DNA from: Anabaena cylindrica PCC 7122
GTDB lineage: Bacteria; Cyanobacteriota; Cyanobacteriia; Cyanobacteriales; Nostocaceae
Direction: 5' to 3'
DNA length: 64,000 nucleotides
Assembly: GCF_000317695.1 (NCBI RefSeq)
Contig: NC_019771.1
Span: forward strand, 3,476,001-3,540,000
Part shown: positions 8,914 through 17,240 of the stretch, piece by piece
Layout: each line of letters starts with the position of its first letter
Numbering within the stretch: the stretch's first letter is position 1
The notes under the pieces: model-generated
Seen by the model: the letters and a program-made list of their open reading frames with translations, nothing else
Databases searched by the model: none
What the model was told of the DNA's origin: nothing
Translations under genes and position numbers: made by a program

Positions 8914-10782
8914 ATGAATGCATCCGAACTTTTAGCTAAACTTACTCAACAAGGTGTACAATTTTGGGTGGAAAATAACAAATTAAATATTCGTTCTCCT
9001 AAGGAAGTAATTACACCAGAAATACAAGCAGAAATAGCCACACATAAAGGAGATATTTTAGCATTGTTACAAGAAATGAATATCACTACTAAATCTTCAT
9101 CTGAACCTCTAATTCAGGGAATTAGCCTGCAAACAATCGGCAGATTAATTGGTGGTTTTTCTGGTGAATCGCCTATGGAATATCAGCCACCAATCATTGA
9201 TCCAAAATTGATGGCTCAAAATCTCAGTGTCACATTTAGACCTTTACCTCATGGTTATCATCATCACACTATTATTAAATTCCGTCAGGAATTAGCAATT
9301 AAACTAAAACAATTTGGCGTTGCTGTTATTCCTTGGCAGGAAGCTACAACAGATTTTTTATATAAAATTAAAATTCCACTATTAAACTGGAATAAATCTT
9401 TAAAAATTAGGGGAGTAAGATCTGAAATTAACGCTGTAATAGATGTGACAAGACCTAATTCTTGGTTGAGAAAATTAGGAATATTTATAGCTGAAAGTTT
9501 TTATGTTTTATCTTATCCTTGGCTAGTAAATCAGCAAAGAATGTCCGTTATCCAAATTGCTAAATTAAGTACTTGGGCTGAAGATCATGCAGCTAAATAT
9601 GTTGAAGATCCAGCAAATACTCAAGTAATCATTCTTAACGAAATAGATCGTAAATTTATCAATCCATCAACCCAGTATCAAGAAAAAATTAGCATTGGTA
9701 TTAATACACTCATTAAAACTTTTTCTGAAATTGTAATTGGCGTATCTACTGAGTATATTTCTATTCTCAATATGAATCTTTCTGATTCCATTTTTCCTAA
9801 GCATGAAATAAATAATTTCGTTTCTAAATCACTGATTCCTAAAATATTTGTACCCATTGCTCCACTATTAATGAGTAGATTTGAAATAGAAAAATATAAT
9901 CCTTGTGTATCTAATTATGCTCATAAATTAGTGAAATTAGGTCAAGAATTAGCCTCAACTGGACTATTTCCAGCAGGTTTTAAGCTGGCTGAAGTTATTA
10001 AGAGAAAATCCCACAGAGATATTGTTAATGTGATTGTCAATGGCAGAACAGGAGTTTCCTATGGTTTTGTAGCTTATGCCGAACCTCCCTGTTATGTGGG
10101 AAAACCAGAAATTAATACTAACGAATGGGAAAATTTATTGCCTGTCCCCGGATTTAGTAGTAATGAAATTCGTAAAAATCAAGCAGGTAGACGTTATATT
10201 AAAATCATTATTGCTGGAGAATATGTATTTAAGCAAATTCCTGACATCTGGTTGGTAAGCTCTCGTTCAGGTTCAAATAAAACAGACCTAAAGATTGAGC
10301 AAGATATTATCCGTATCGGTTTAAAAGATAATTTACAATTGCAATTACCTTTAGGCAATCAATCTCAAAAATTAGATATTAAACCTTCTTATGATATCTA
10401 TGTCATGTTGGCAATTAGTATGGCTGCTGCTTTATATACACCAGAATTAATTCAAAATGGTGCGCCAATCGTTCATTTTCATGGCTATCCTGCATTTGAT
10501 TGGTTTCAAAAGGATGAATACTGTGTGGGAGTTAATCATCCTTCTGTACCCTGTGGAACATATGAATCAGGAGTGCTGAATTTTTTAGGTCTTTCTAATT
10601 TAGCTAATCAGGCCAAACAAAATATCAACTTAATTAGTTTAATAGAGCCAGATCATGGGACAAATTTCATTGCACGCGATATGGAATATCTAATTGATAG
10701 ACTTAAAAATGGTTGTTTAGCAGAAAAAATAGAATTAGGTGGCAAACATTTTGCTTCTCTCAAAGCAAATCTAGGCGATTGA
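8914..10782 (+). CDS. Unrecognised 622-residue protein with an N-terminal TubC-like docking domain
   Basis: Residues ~1-55 match the TubC N-terminal docking fold (LLAKLTQQGVQFWVENNKLN, then a PEIQAEIATHKGDILALLQ helix). That domain normally joins subunits of NRPS/PKS assembly lines. The remaining ~560 residues match no family I know. They include a His-rich stretch (HGYHHH), a hydrophobic segment near residue 330 (PIAPLLMSR) and a C-terminal part with HFHGYPAFDW and EPDHGTNF. No P-loop, Rossmann or carrier motif was seen. The ATG at 8914 has GGGAG 8 bp upstream; the frame is open further 5' to a GTG at 8860. Its place between the ACP and methyltransferase genes suggests an enzyme docked to a megasynthase. 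Confidence 0.6.
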   Translation: MNASELLAKLTQQGVQFWVENNKLNIRSPKEVITPEIQAEIATHKGDILALLQEMNITTKSSSEPLIQGISLQTIGRLIGGFSGESPMEYQPPIIDPKLMAQNLSVTFRPLPHGYHHHTIIKFRQELAIKLKQFGVAVIPWQEATTDFLYKIKIPLLNWNKSLKIRGVRSEINAVIDVTRPNSWLRKLGIFIAESFYVLSYPWLVNQQRMSVIQIAKLSTWAEDHAAKYVEDPANTQVIILNEIDRKFINPSTQYQEKISIGINTLIKTFSEIVIGVSTEYISILNMNLSDSIFPKHEINNFVSKSLIPKIFVPIAPLLMSRFEIEKYNPCVSNYAHKLVKLGQELASTGLFPAGFKLAEVIKRKSHRDIVNVIVNGRTGVSYGFVAYAEPPCYVGKPEINTNEWENLLPVPGFSSNEIRKNQAGRRYIKIIIAGEYVFKQIPDIWLVSSRSGSNKTDLKIEQDIIRIGLKDNLQLQLPLGNQSQKLDIKPSYDIYVMLAISMAAALYTPELIQNGAPIVHFHGYPAFDWFQKDEYCVGVNHPSVPCGTYESGVLNFLGLSNLANQAKQNINLISLIEPDHGTNFIARDMEYLIDRLKNGCLAEKIELGGKHFASLKANLGD

Positions 10783-10904
10783 TAACTTCATAATTTCATC
10801 TTTGTTTATTTTTCAAAACAAGATTTTTTCAACATTCTATACTTTTGCAAACATTTAGTTGTTAGCCGATAATTTTTTATCCCTCACCCATTGGAGTTAA
10901 GCAA

Positions 10905-11741
10905 ATGTTTCATAATTTCATTTACACACCAGAACATATTTTAAATAATTTCATAGCTCGCCCCAATTACTATCCTTTAAGAAGATTGTTTTGGAAGGTG
11001 TGGTATAACCTTTTTGCATCTAATTTTAGCAAGATAAACATTACTTTTATTAACTATGGTTATGCTGATTTAGAAGAGAATGCTAAACAGTTAGAATTGA
11101 GTGGATATGAAGAAGAGGAACGTTATTGTATTCAACTCTATCATCATGTAGCAAATGCTATCTCCTTAGCAGGCTTAGATGTTCTTGAAGTAGGATGTGG
11201 GCGTGGAGGAGGATCTTCATATATGATGCGTTATTTACATCCAAAAACAATGACGGGAGTTGATTTTTCAGAAAGTAATATTACATTTTGTCAAAACAAA
11301 CATTCTATTCCTCAACTAAACTTTCAATTAGGAGATGCCGAATTTTTGCAATTTAATGACTATTCTTTTGATGTTCTTATTAATGTGGAATCATCACATT
11401 GTTACGGTTCGAGAAAACGCTTTTTTGCTGAAGCTTTTAGAGTAATTCGTACAAATGGTTACTTTTTATTTGCTGATTTTAGACCAAAAGATGAAATTGA
11501 TAAGACCACACAACTTTTAAAAGAATCTGGTTTTAAGATTTTAAAACTAAAAAATATTACTGCCAATGTCATTAAAGCTATGGATTTGGAAAATGAACGC
11601 AAGTTGGCAATAATTAACCAGTATCTTCCTAAATATTTACACATAGTAGCAAACTGGTTTGCTGGGTGCCAAGGAACTCCAATGTATGAAGCATTTATGA
11701 AAGGAGACCAAGAATATCTTTGCTATGTTTTGAAAAAATAA
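10905..11741 (+). CDS. SAM-dependent O-methyltransferase similar to phthiotriol/phenolphthiotriol dimycocerosate methyltransferase
   Basis: A 278-residue class I methyltransferase. Motif I is VLEVGCGRGGGSSYM (about residue 95), followed by TGVDFSE and NVESSHCY. Recalled from memory, the spacing and the phrases INYGYAD, EVGCGRGGG, NVESSHCY and ADFRPKDEI parallel the mycobacterial enzyme that methylates phthiotriol lipids. The PapA5-like acyltransferase at 5325-6662 resembles another enzyme of the same mycobacterial pathway. A phenolic or secondary hydroxyl of the cluster product is the likely acceptor. Confidence 0.85.
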   Translation: MFHNFIYTPEHILNNFIARPNYYPLRRLFWKVWYNLFASNFSKINITFINYGYADLEENAKQLELSGYEEEERYCIQLYHHVANAISLAGLDVLEVGCGRGGGSSYMMRYLHPKTMTGVDFSESNITFCQNKHSIPQLNFQLGDAEFLQFNDYSFDVLINVESSHCYGSRKRFFAEAFRVIRTNGYFLFADFRPKDEIDKTTQLLKESGFKILKLKNITANVIKAMDLENERKLAIINQYLPKYLHIVANWFAGCQGTPMYEAFMKGDQEYLCYVLKK

Positions 11742-11906
11742 TCTAAATAATAGGACTTATAAAAATGACACACTCAATATTTTTTATAGGGTGCATTAAA
11801 GTTGAAAATCTGTTGATTGTTGCTGAATAATCGAGTCTGTCACACCCTACTAATATGACATTTGTATGACTTCTGAATTAAAGTAATCGGAATGGGGATT
11901 TAATTA

Positions 11907-12119
11907 ATGGAAAAACTTACCCAGGTTCAAAATAAACAATCCAATTTAAGTAATCTTCTTTATCAAATGCACAGTGAAAACACTTCAATGATGACTAAAG
12001 TTCACCATGATTATTTACAAGTACAACAGAAATCGCTACAGGAAATAAACTCAATGCAGATTAATTTAGCTGATTATCAGAAATTTGTTAAACAACTATG
12101 GCAATTCTCAAGCTCATGA
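11907..12119 (+). CDS. Small helical protein resembling the C-terminal tail of the KS/CLF-AT subunit
   Basis: This 70-residue frame is predicted to be almost entirely helical. Its middle (MMTKVHHDYLQVQQKSLQEI) lines up with the tail of the 918-residue PKS protein (MTKNHTFLIKSRQESLQQI) without gaps. The last residues and the stop codon come from a MITE that begins at 12097, so the original C-terminus has been replaced. It could be a free-standing docking or adaptor helix or the remnant of a lost PKS module. A GGGGAT stretch precedes the ATG at moderate distance. Confidence 0.5.
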   Translation: MEKLTQVQNKQSNLSNLLYQMHSENTSMMTKVHHDYLQVQQKSLQEINSMQINLADYQKFVKQLWQFSSS

Positions 12120-12214
12120 AATACACCCCACCCGCGCTATCGCGCACCATCCCCTTACCAAGGGGATGGTTGGAGAGGGGTAATTTTGTATATCACGCTT
12201 AGTGGGAAACGCTA
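12097..12214 (+). repeat. MITE-like element, copy 2
   Basis: It starts TATGGCAATTCTCA and ends AGTGGGAAACGCTAA, and carries the internal GCGCTATCGCGC palindrome and CCTTACCAAGGGGATGG. It overlaps the 3' end of the small gene at 11907-12119 and provides its stop codon. It is diverged from copy 3 at roughly ten positions. Confidence 0.8.
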
Positions 12215-12246
12215 ATTTGTTTTTTTAGTTAATAATATTAACAGTT

Positions 12247-13188
12247 ATGAAACGTTTACTGATAGTGTATTATTCACATTCGGGAGATGTAGATCGGGCA
12301 GTAAATTCTTTTACTAAATGTCTTAATATTTCAGAATTTGAAATTCATAGAGAGTGTATTAAACCAAAGATTGATTATCCTTATCCTTGGAGTTTATATA
12401 AATTTTTTGATGTTTTTCCAGAATGTATTAATAACGAAGCACCGGAAATATATCCACCGAATTTTAGTGAAGATGATAAATTTGATTTAGTGATTCTTGC
12501 CTATCAAGTTTGGTTTTTATCGCCATCTTTACCCATTCAGGGATTTTTTAAATCTAAATACGCCCAAGTTTTGCAGAACACGAAAGTTATTACTTTAGTG
12601 GTGTCTAGAAATATGTGGCACTCAGCCTCAGAAACCATGAAGAAAATGATTGCTGATGTGGGGGGTATTCATGTTGATAATGTGGTTGTTACTCACCAGG
12701 GTAAACCTTTAGCCACATTTATTAGTACACCCAGATTACTATTGACCGGGAAAACAAATGGGCTTTGGGGGGTATTACCTCCAGGAGGAGTACGCGATCG
12801 CACAATTGATGACTTATCACGATTCGGCCAGCAAATAGCCAACAATCTCCCCGCCTTGAGCGATGGCTGTAGCGATACCTACGGCGGCTCTCAAAAACCC
12901 CTACTCAAAGGTCTAGATGCCGTTGAGGTCAATCCACGTTATATCATTCCCGAACTAATCGGCCGGATAGCTTATCGTCCCTGGGCTAAAATCATTCGTC
13001 TATTTGGCAAACAAGGAAGTTGGCGCAGACGACCAATCATTTACATCTTTGCCATTCAACTTATCTTCGCTATTCCCATCGTCCTTCTAGTTTCCACCAT
13101 CATTCAATTTTTATTTGCTCCACTGATCAACAAACAAATAAAGTCTTATGTTCAACTTCTAAAATCCCCATCTTCGGCTGTGGTTTAG
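12247..13188 (+). CDS. darA: Dialkylresorcinol condensing enzyme/cyclase, DarA-like
   Basis: The N-terminus has a flavodoxin-like fold start (LLIVYYSHSGD) followed by the PYPWSLYKFFDVFPE segment, which I associate with DarA proteins of flexirubin and dialkylresorcinol pathways. At 313 residues it has the usual DarA length, with hydrophobic helices near the C-terminus (~270-295). DarA works with the ketosynthase DarB to close the resorcinol ring from two acyl chains; DarB is the next gene. An odd insert near residue 202 (SDGCSDTYGGSQ) is encoded by DNA resembling a short dispersed cyanobacterial repeat, so it may be a recent in-frame insertion. The 314-bp gap to darB holds a repeat element. 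Confidence 0.85.
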   Translation: MKRLLIVYYSHSGDVDRAVNSFTKCLNISEFEIHRECIKPKIDYPYPWSLYKFFDVFPECINNEAPEIYPPNFSEDDKFDLVILAYQVWFLSPSLPIQGFFKSKYAQVLQNTKVITLVVSRNMWHSASETMKKMIADVGGIHVDNVVVTHQGKPLATFISTPRLLLTGKTNGLWGVLPPGGVRDRTIDDLSRFGQQIANNLPALSDGCSDTYGGSQKPLLKGLDAVEVNPRYIIPELIGRIAYRPWAKIIRLFGKQGSWRRRPIIYIFAIQLIFAIPIVLLVSTIIQFLFAPLINKQIKSYVQLLKSPSSAVV

Positions 13189-13207
13189 AAACAAATAATA
13201 ATTACCT

Positions 13208-13444
13208 AGGGCTTGCTGAAAAAGTTATCTGTGAGGGCTAGGAGTTCAGAAGTTCAGGAGTTCAGAAGTATGGCTAACGCCACGCTACGCTATCAGGAGG
13301 AGTTGGAAGAAAGTAAGAATAATATCGAGCCTGGAAAAGTGGTCAGTTTTTGATGCCATCACCCTTTTTTCCTTGCACTTTATTGTATCTTATCTCCCTG
13401 TATCCCTTGATTTATCTAGGTTTTACATTTATTCAGCATCCCCT
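13208..13444. repeat. MITE or IS remnant with GGGCTTGCTGAA-type ends
   Basis: The left end AGGGCTTGCTGAA and right end TTCAGCATCCCCT are imperfect inverted repeats bordering ~237 bp without a coding frame. Inside are direct repeats of AGTTCAGAAGTTCAGG and the phrase ACGCCACGCTACGCTATCAGGAG, which looks like a common dispersed repeat. It separates darA from darB. Confidence 0.55.
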
Positions 13445-13502
13445 ACCTACCAAAATTTACCTTTGATCATTTGATATTCAATCAACTTATTTGGAGAAAA
13501 TT

Positions 13503-14651
13503 ATGCCTTCAGCATACATTACAGGCTTAGGAGTTTTTCTACCTAATAAACCCGTCAGTAATGAAGAAATTGAAAATGTTCTGGGATTGATCAATAACAA
13601 ACCCTCTCGCTGTAAAAATCGCATCCTCACAAACAACGGTATAAAATCTCGACACTATGCCATAGATCCAAAAACTGGCAAACAAACTCACACTAATGCA
13701 CAATTAACTGCCGAGGCAGTGCGCGCCCTTTGCAGAAATTCTAATTTTCCCCTTGAAGAAATTGAGTGTTTAGTTTGTGGCACATCGGGGCCAGATCAAC
13801 TTATTCCTAATCATGCTCTGATGGTGCATGGAGAACTTAAATCTCCTCCCTGTGAAGTAGTATCTACCAGTGGTGTCTGTTGCTCAGGAGTAACTGCATT
13901 AAAGTATGGATATATGAATGTGTTATCTGGTTTAACTAAAAATGCTGTCACAACTGGCTCCGAAGTCGTATCTAATGCCTTAAGAGCAGCATACTTTCAA
14001 TCAGAAATAGAGTCAAAAATTCAAGAGTTAGAAAACAAACCAGTTATAGGTTTTGAAAAAGATTTTTTAAGGTGGATGCTTTCTGATGCAGCCACAGCCG
14101 TTTTAATCGCAGATACACCGAGTCAAGATCGTATTTCTCTGCGGATTGACTGGATTGATTATATCTCTTTTGCAAATTCTCTAGAAACTTGTATGTATGG
14201 AGGATGTGTGAAAAGAGCAGATGGTTCTGTACAAGGCTGGAGGGATGTAGACCAGCCAGAGGAAGTATGGAAACAGAATTATTTAGCCATCAAGCAAGAT
14301 GCCAAACTTTTAGGGGAAAATATCATTAACTATGGTCAAAAAGGATTAGCACAGATTAGGGATAAATACAACCTAAAAACAGAAGAAATAAATTGGTTTC
14401 TGCCTCACTACTCATCGGAATATTTTAAAGAAGAACTTTATGCAAAAATGGCAGAAATTGGAGTGCATATTACTTATGATAAATGGTTTACTAATCTAAC
14501 CACAAAAGGAAATACAGGTTCGGCTTCTATCTTCGTGATGCTAGAGGAATTGATGTACTCAGGAAAAATTGAACGCGGCGATAAAATCTTTTGCTTAGTT
14601 CCCGAAAGTGCTAGGTTTTCATACGCTTATATGCACATGACAGCAGTTTGA
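13503..14651 (+). CDS. darB: KAS III-type ketosynthase, DarB-like
   Basis: A 382-residue FabH/KAS III homologue. The nucleophile region is STSGVCCSGVTAL (second cysteine, residue 127), the histidine lies in WFLPHYSSEYF, and the asparagine in KGNTGSAS, so the Cys-His-Asn triad is intact. It is longer than FabH, as expected for DarB/StlD-type enzymes that condense two acyl units in dialkylresorcinol synthesis. Its position directly after the DarA-like gene supports this assignment over a primary-metabolism FabH. The ATG at 13503 is preferred because GGAG lies 6 bp upstream. Confidence 0.85.
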   Translation: MPSAYITGLGVFLPNKPVSNEEIENVLGLINNKPSRCKNRILTNNGIKSRHYAIDPKTGKQTHTNAQLTAEAVRALCRNSNFPLEEIECLVCGTSGPDQLIPNHALMVHGELKSPPCEVVSTSGVCCSGVTALKYGYMNVLSGLTKNAVTTGSEVVSNALRAAYFQSEIESKIQELENKPVIGFEKDFLRWMLSDAATAVLIADTPSQDRISLRIDWIDYISFANSLETCMYGGCVKRADGSVQGWRDVDQPEEVWKQNYLAIKQDAKLLGENIINYGQKGLAQIRDKYNLKTEEINWFLPHYSSEYFKEELYAKMAEIGVHITYDKWFTNLTTKGNTGSASIFVMLEELMYSGKIERGDKIFCLVPESARFSYAYMHMTAV

Positions 14652-14698
14652 TTTTTCCTCCACCGCTATTATTTTACTAAATTGACAATCACAATCGA

Positions 14699-17071
14699 GT
14701 GAGCTTGAAAAATGACAACCTTTTTCCCAAGAGGCTCACTCAAAAATTTAAGTACTACTCCAGCTTGGAATACATGAAAAATATATTGACCCTCTTGGAA
14801 AGTGAAATCAATGCCACAATTTTAAACCTTTTAAATGTAAGCACACCTGGTAGCGACTTGCTTTTGAAGAACGAAGATAGTGAATTCATGTGGGGTCGCA
14901 CTGGAAATGATACCTTTATTGGTTTGAAACCTGGCGATAATAATCCTGATCAATTGCAAATTGATATTATGCTAGGTGATGGCGATTTAATGGCGCTACA
15001 GAAAGGTAGTCAGTTTAACGGAAACGACAGATTCGTTCTAGGTGATTGGAAACAACCCTATTATGCTGATGCTCAAGAACTCAACTTCGGTTTCAAACAA
15101 TTCGCTTCAATTTTAGACTTCAACCCCAAACAAGATACTATTCAACTTCACGGCTGCCCAGAAGATTACCAACTAGTAAAATCTCCTCTGGGGACGGCGA
15201 TATTTTGGAAACAAGGAACTGTACCTGACCTTATTGCCTTTTTGCCTGGGAATTATCATTTGCATCTTGAGGAAAACTATTTTCAGTATGAAGGCGACAC
15301 CCCGCCCCCAGGGCCTGTACTAGAGAAAATTCAACAAATAGGATCTAGCAGTTTTGATTCCCTCATCAGTTCAGCCACAGATCCTAATGGTAATCTATTT
15401 GTGGCAGGAGTTACAGGTGGTTCTTTAGCAGCAGCTAATGCTGGATCTAATGATGTTTTGGTGGCCAAGTACGACAGCAATGGCAATCAAAAATGGATTA
15501 AACAGTTTGGGACTGACAAATCTGACTTTGCCACTAGCGTCGCCACTGATAATAAAGGCAACTTCTACCTGGGGGGAATGACAAAAGGCAATTTGGGGGA
15601 ATTTAACCAAGGAGAAGGAAATTATGATATCTGGATAGCCAAGTATGACGGTAGTGGCAAGCAGCAATGGTTTCAACAGTTTGGAAATGGGCTAATTGAT
15701 GCCTCCTTTGATATGAAAGTCGATCAGGATGGCAATGTCTACCTGACAGGATTCTCCATTGAACAACAGCAGAAAGGGCTGTTTTTTGAACCTGATGTCT
15801 TTGCCGATGATGTTTGGATAACCAAATATGACAGTAATGGCAACCAGCAATGGTTTCAACAGTTTGGCAGTTCCGCTTTTGATGAAGCTTACAGTCTTGC
15901 TGTCAGTAATGATGGCAGCATCTACTCTACAGGTTGGACAATGGGTGATTTGGGAGCAAAAAATTCTGGTTTATATGATGTCTGGGTGGCCAAGAATGAC
16001 AAAAATGGTCAGTCGGAATGGATTCGACAGTTCGGCACAAAAGATTATGAATTTCCTAAGGGAATTGATTCAGATAGTCAGGGCAATGTCTATATCACAG
16101 GATGGACTTTAGGTAATTTGGGGGGTAAGAATGCTGGGTCTGAGGATGCTTGGATTACCAAATATGACAGCAATGGTAATTCTCTATGGACTCGACAGTT
16201 CGGTACTAATGGTAATGATGCTGCCTTGGATATGAAGATTGATTTAAATGGCAATATCTTTTTAGTTGGATATACTGACAACAATTTGGGAGGCAAGAAT
16301 CTCGGTTCTAATGATGCCTGGGCAGCTAAGTTTAACAGTAACGGTAAACAGTTATGGATTCAACAATTTGGAACTTCTAAGTCTGATGTTGCCACTAGTC
16401 TTACCATTGACAAGACTGGTAATGTATTCGTGATAGGAACTACTGAGGGATCTTTAGGGGGTATCAATGCTGGATCTGTGGATAGTTGGGTAGCCAAGCT
16501 CGATTCCAATTCAGGAAAGCTAGAAGACTTTAGTGGAACTTCAAAGTATGAGACTCAACATGAAATTTCAAGTTGTGATAGCAGTTTTGGTGTCTTCGAT
16601 AGGAATTCTCAAAATCACATTTTCAATAATGATCTAGGTCAAAGTTTGGCTTCTGGAATGCTAAAAGATTTCAATAAAACTCCAAAGCCTGAAATTCAAA
16701 ATGAAATATTTAGCCACGATTTGAAGAATGACATCCTCAATGATTTTCTAGGAAAAAGTTCTGATTTAGGAAAGATCAAAGACTTTGGTGAGATTCTAAA
16801 ACATGAAATCCAAAATGAAATATTGAGCAGCAGTTTTACCGATAAAATTATCAATGCTGTTTTAGGCAAAAGTTTAGAATCAGGAAAGTTACAAGATTTG
16901 AGCAAGATTTCAAAGCCTGAAATTCAAAATGAAATATCTAGTTGTGGTGGTAGTAGTGGCCTTTTAGGTAACAATTTTCAGAAGAATATCCTCAATGGGG
17001 GTCTAGAGGGAAGTTCGGCTTTATCCGCGTCGGGAAAATCAATAGTATCTGATTTTGATGTCATGTTATAG
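14699..17071 (+). CDS. CylK/BrtB-like calcium-binding seven-bladed beta-propeller, probable alkylating enzyme, with a C-terminal repeat extension
   Basis: Residues ~50-200 form an RTX-like calcium-binding region (GRTGNDTFIGL, LGDGDLM, GNDRFVLGDW). Residues ~205-605 contain seven blades, each with a W-x-x-QFGT...DSNGN signature. This matches the layout of CylK, which alkylates resorcinols with alkyl chlorides, and BrtB, which esterifies carboxylates with them. R111 (NDRFVLGDW) and Y450 (GTKDYEFP) are possible counterparts of the Arg and Tyr important in CylK; this needs alignment. Residues ~605-790 are an extra tract of about four degenerate ~40-residue repeats (KPEIQNEI core) not expected in CylK. 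The stop codon lies in a MITE. The start is a GTG; the ATG at 14774 is an alternative. Confidence 0.8.
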   Translation: MSLKNDNLFPKRLTQKFKYYSSLEYMKNILTLLESEINATILNLLNVSTPGSDLLLKNEDSEFMWGRTGNDTFIGLKPGDNNPDQLQIDIMLGDGDLMALQKGSQFNGNDRFVLGDWKQPYYADAQELNFGFKQFASILDFNPKQDTIQLHGCPEDYQLVKSPLGTAIFWKQGTVPDLIAFLPGNYHLHLEENYFQYEGDTPPPGPVLEKIQQIGSSSFDSLISSATDPNGNLFVAGVTGGSLAAANAGSNDVLVAKYDSNGNQKWIKQFGTDKSDFATSVATDNKGNFYLGGMTKGNLGEFNQGEGNYDIWIAKYDGSGKQQWFQQFGNGLIDASFDMKVDQDGNVYLTGFSIEQQQKGLFFEPDVFADDVWITKYDSNGNQQWFQQFGSSAFDEAYSLAVSNDGSIYSTGWTMGDLGAKNSGLYDVWVAKNDKNGQSEWIRQFGTKDYEFPKGIDSDSQGNVYITGWTLGNLGGKNAGSEDAWITKYDSNGNSLWTRQFGTNGNDAALDMKIDLNGNIFLVGYTDNNLGGKNLGSNDAWAAKFNSNGKQLWIQQFGTSKSDVATSLTIDKTGNVFVIGTTEGSLGGINAGSVDSWVAKLDSNSGKLEDFSGTSKYETQHEISSCDSSFGVFDRNSQNHIFNNDLGQSLASGMLKDFNKTPKPEIQNEIFSHDLKNDILNDFLGKSSDLGKIKDFGEILKHEIQNEILSSSFTDKIINAVLGKSLESGKLQDLSKISKPEIQNEISSCGGSSGLLGNNFQKNILNGGLEGSSALSASGKSIVSDFDVML

Positions 17072-17185
17072 CAATTCCCAAGCTCATGAAATACACCCCA
17101 CCCGCGCTGTCGCGCACCCTCCCCTTACCAAGGGGAGGGTTGGGGAGAGGTAATTTTGTATCTAACTAGAGTGGGAAAGGCTATA
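17067..17185 (+). repeat. MITE-like element, copy 3
   Basis: Begins TATAGCAATTCCCA and ends TGGGAAAGGCTATA, imperfect inverted repeats of 14 bp with TA at the tips. It contains the GCGCTGTCGCGC palindrome and CCTTACCAAGGGGAGGG. Its first bases supply the TAG stop of the CylK-like gene. Confidence 0.8.
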
Positions 17186-17240
17186 TCTACCAAACTTTAG
17201 ACATCAAATATTTATTTTCGATAACTTTTTTGGAGTATTT

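Noticed and set aside
13491..14651. Household FabH (fatty acid initiation) as identity of the ketosynthase
   Set aside because: The protein is longer than FabH, and it directly follows a DarA-like gene within a lipid cluster; DarB fits better.
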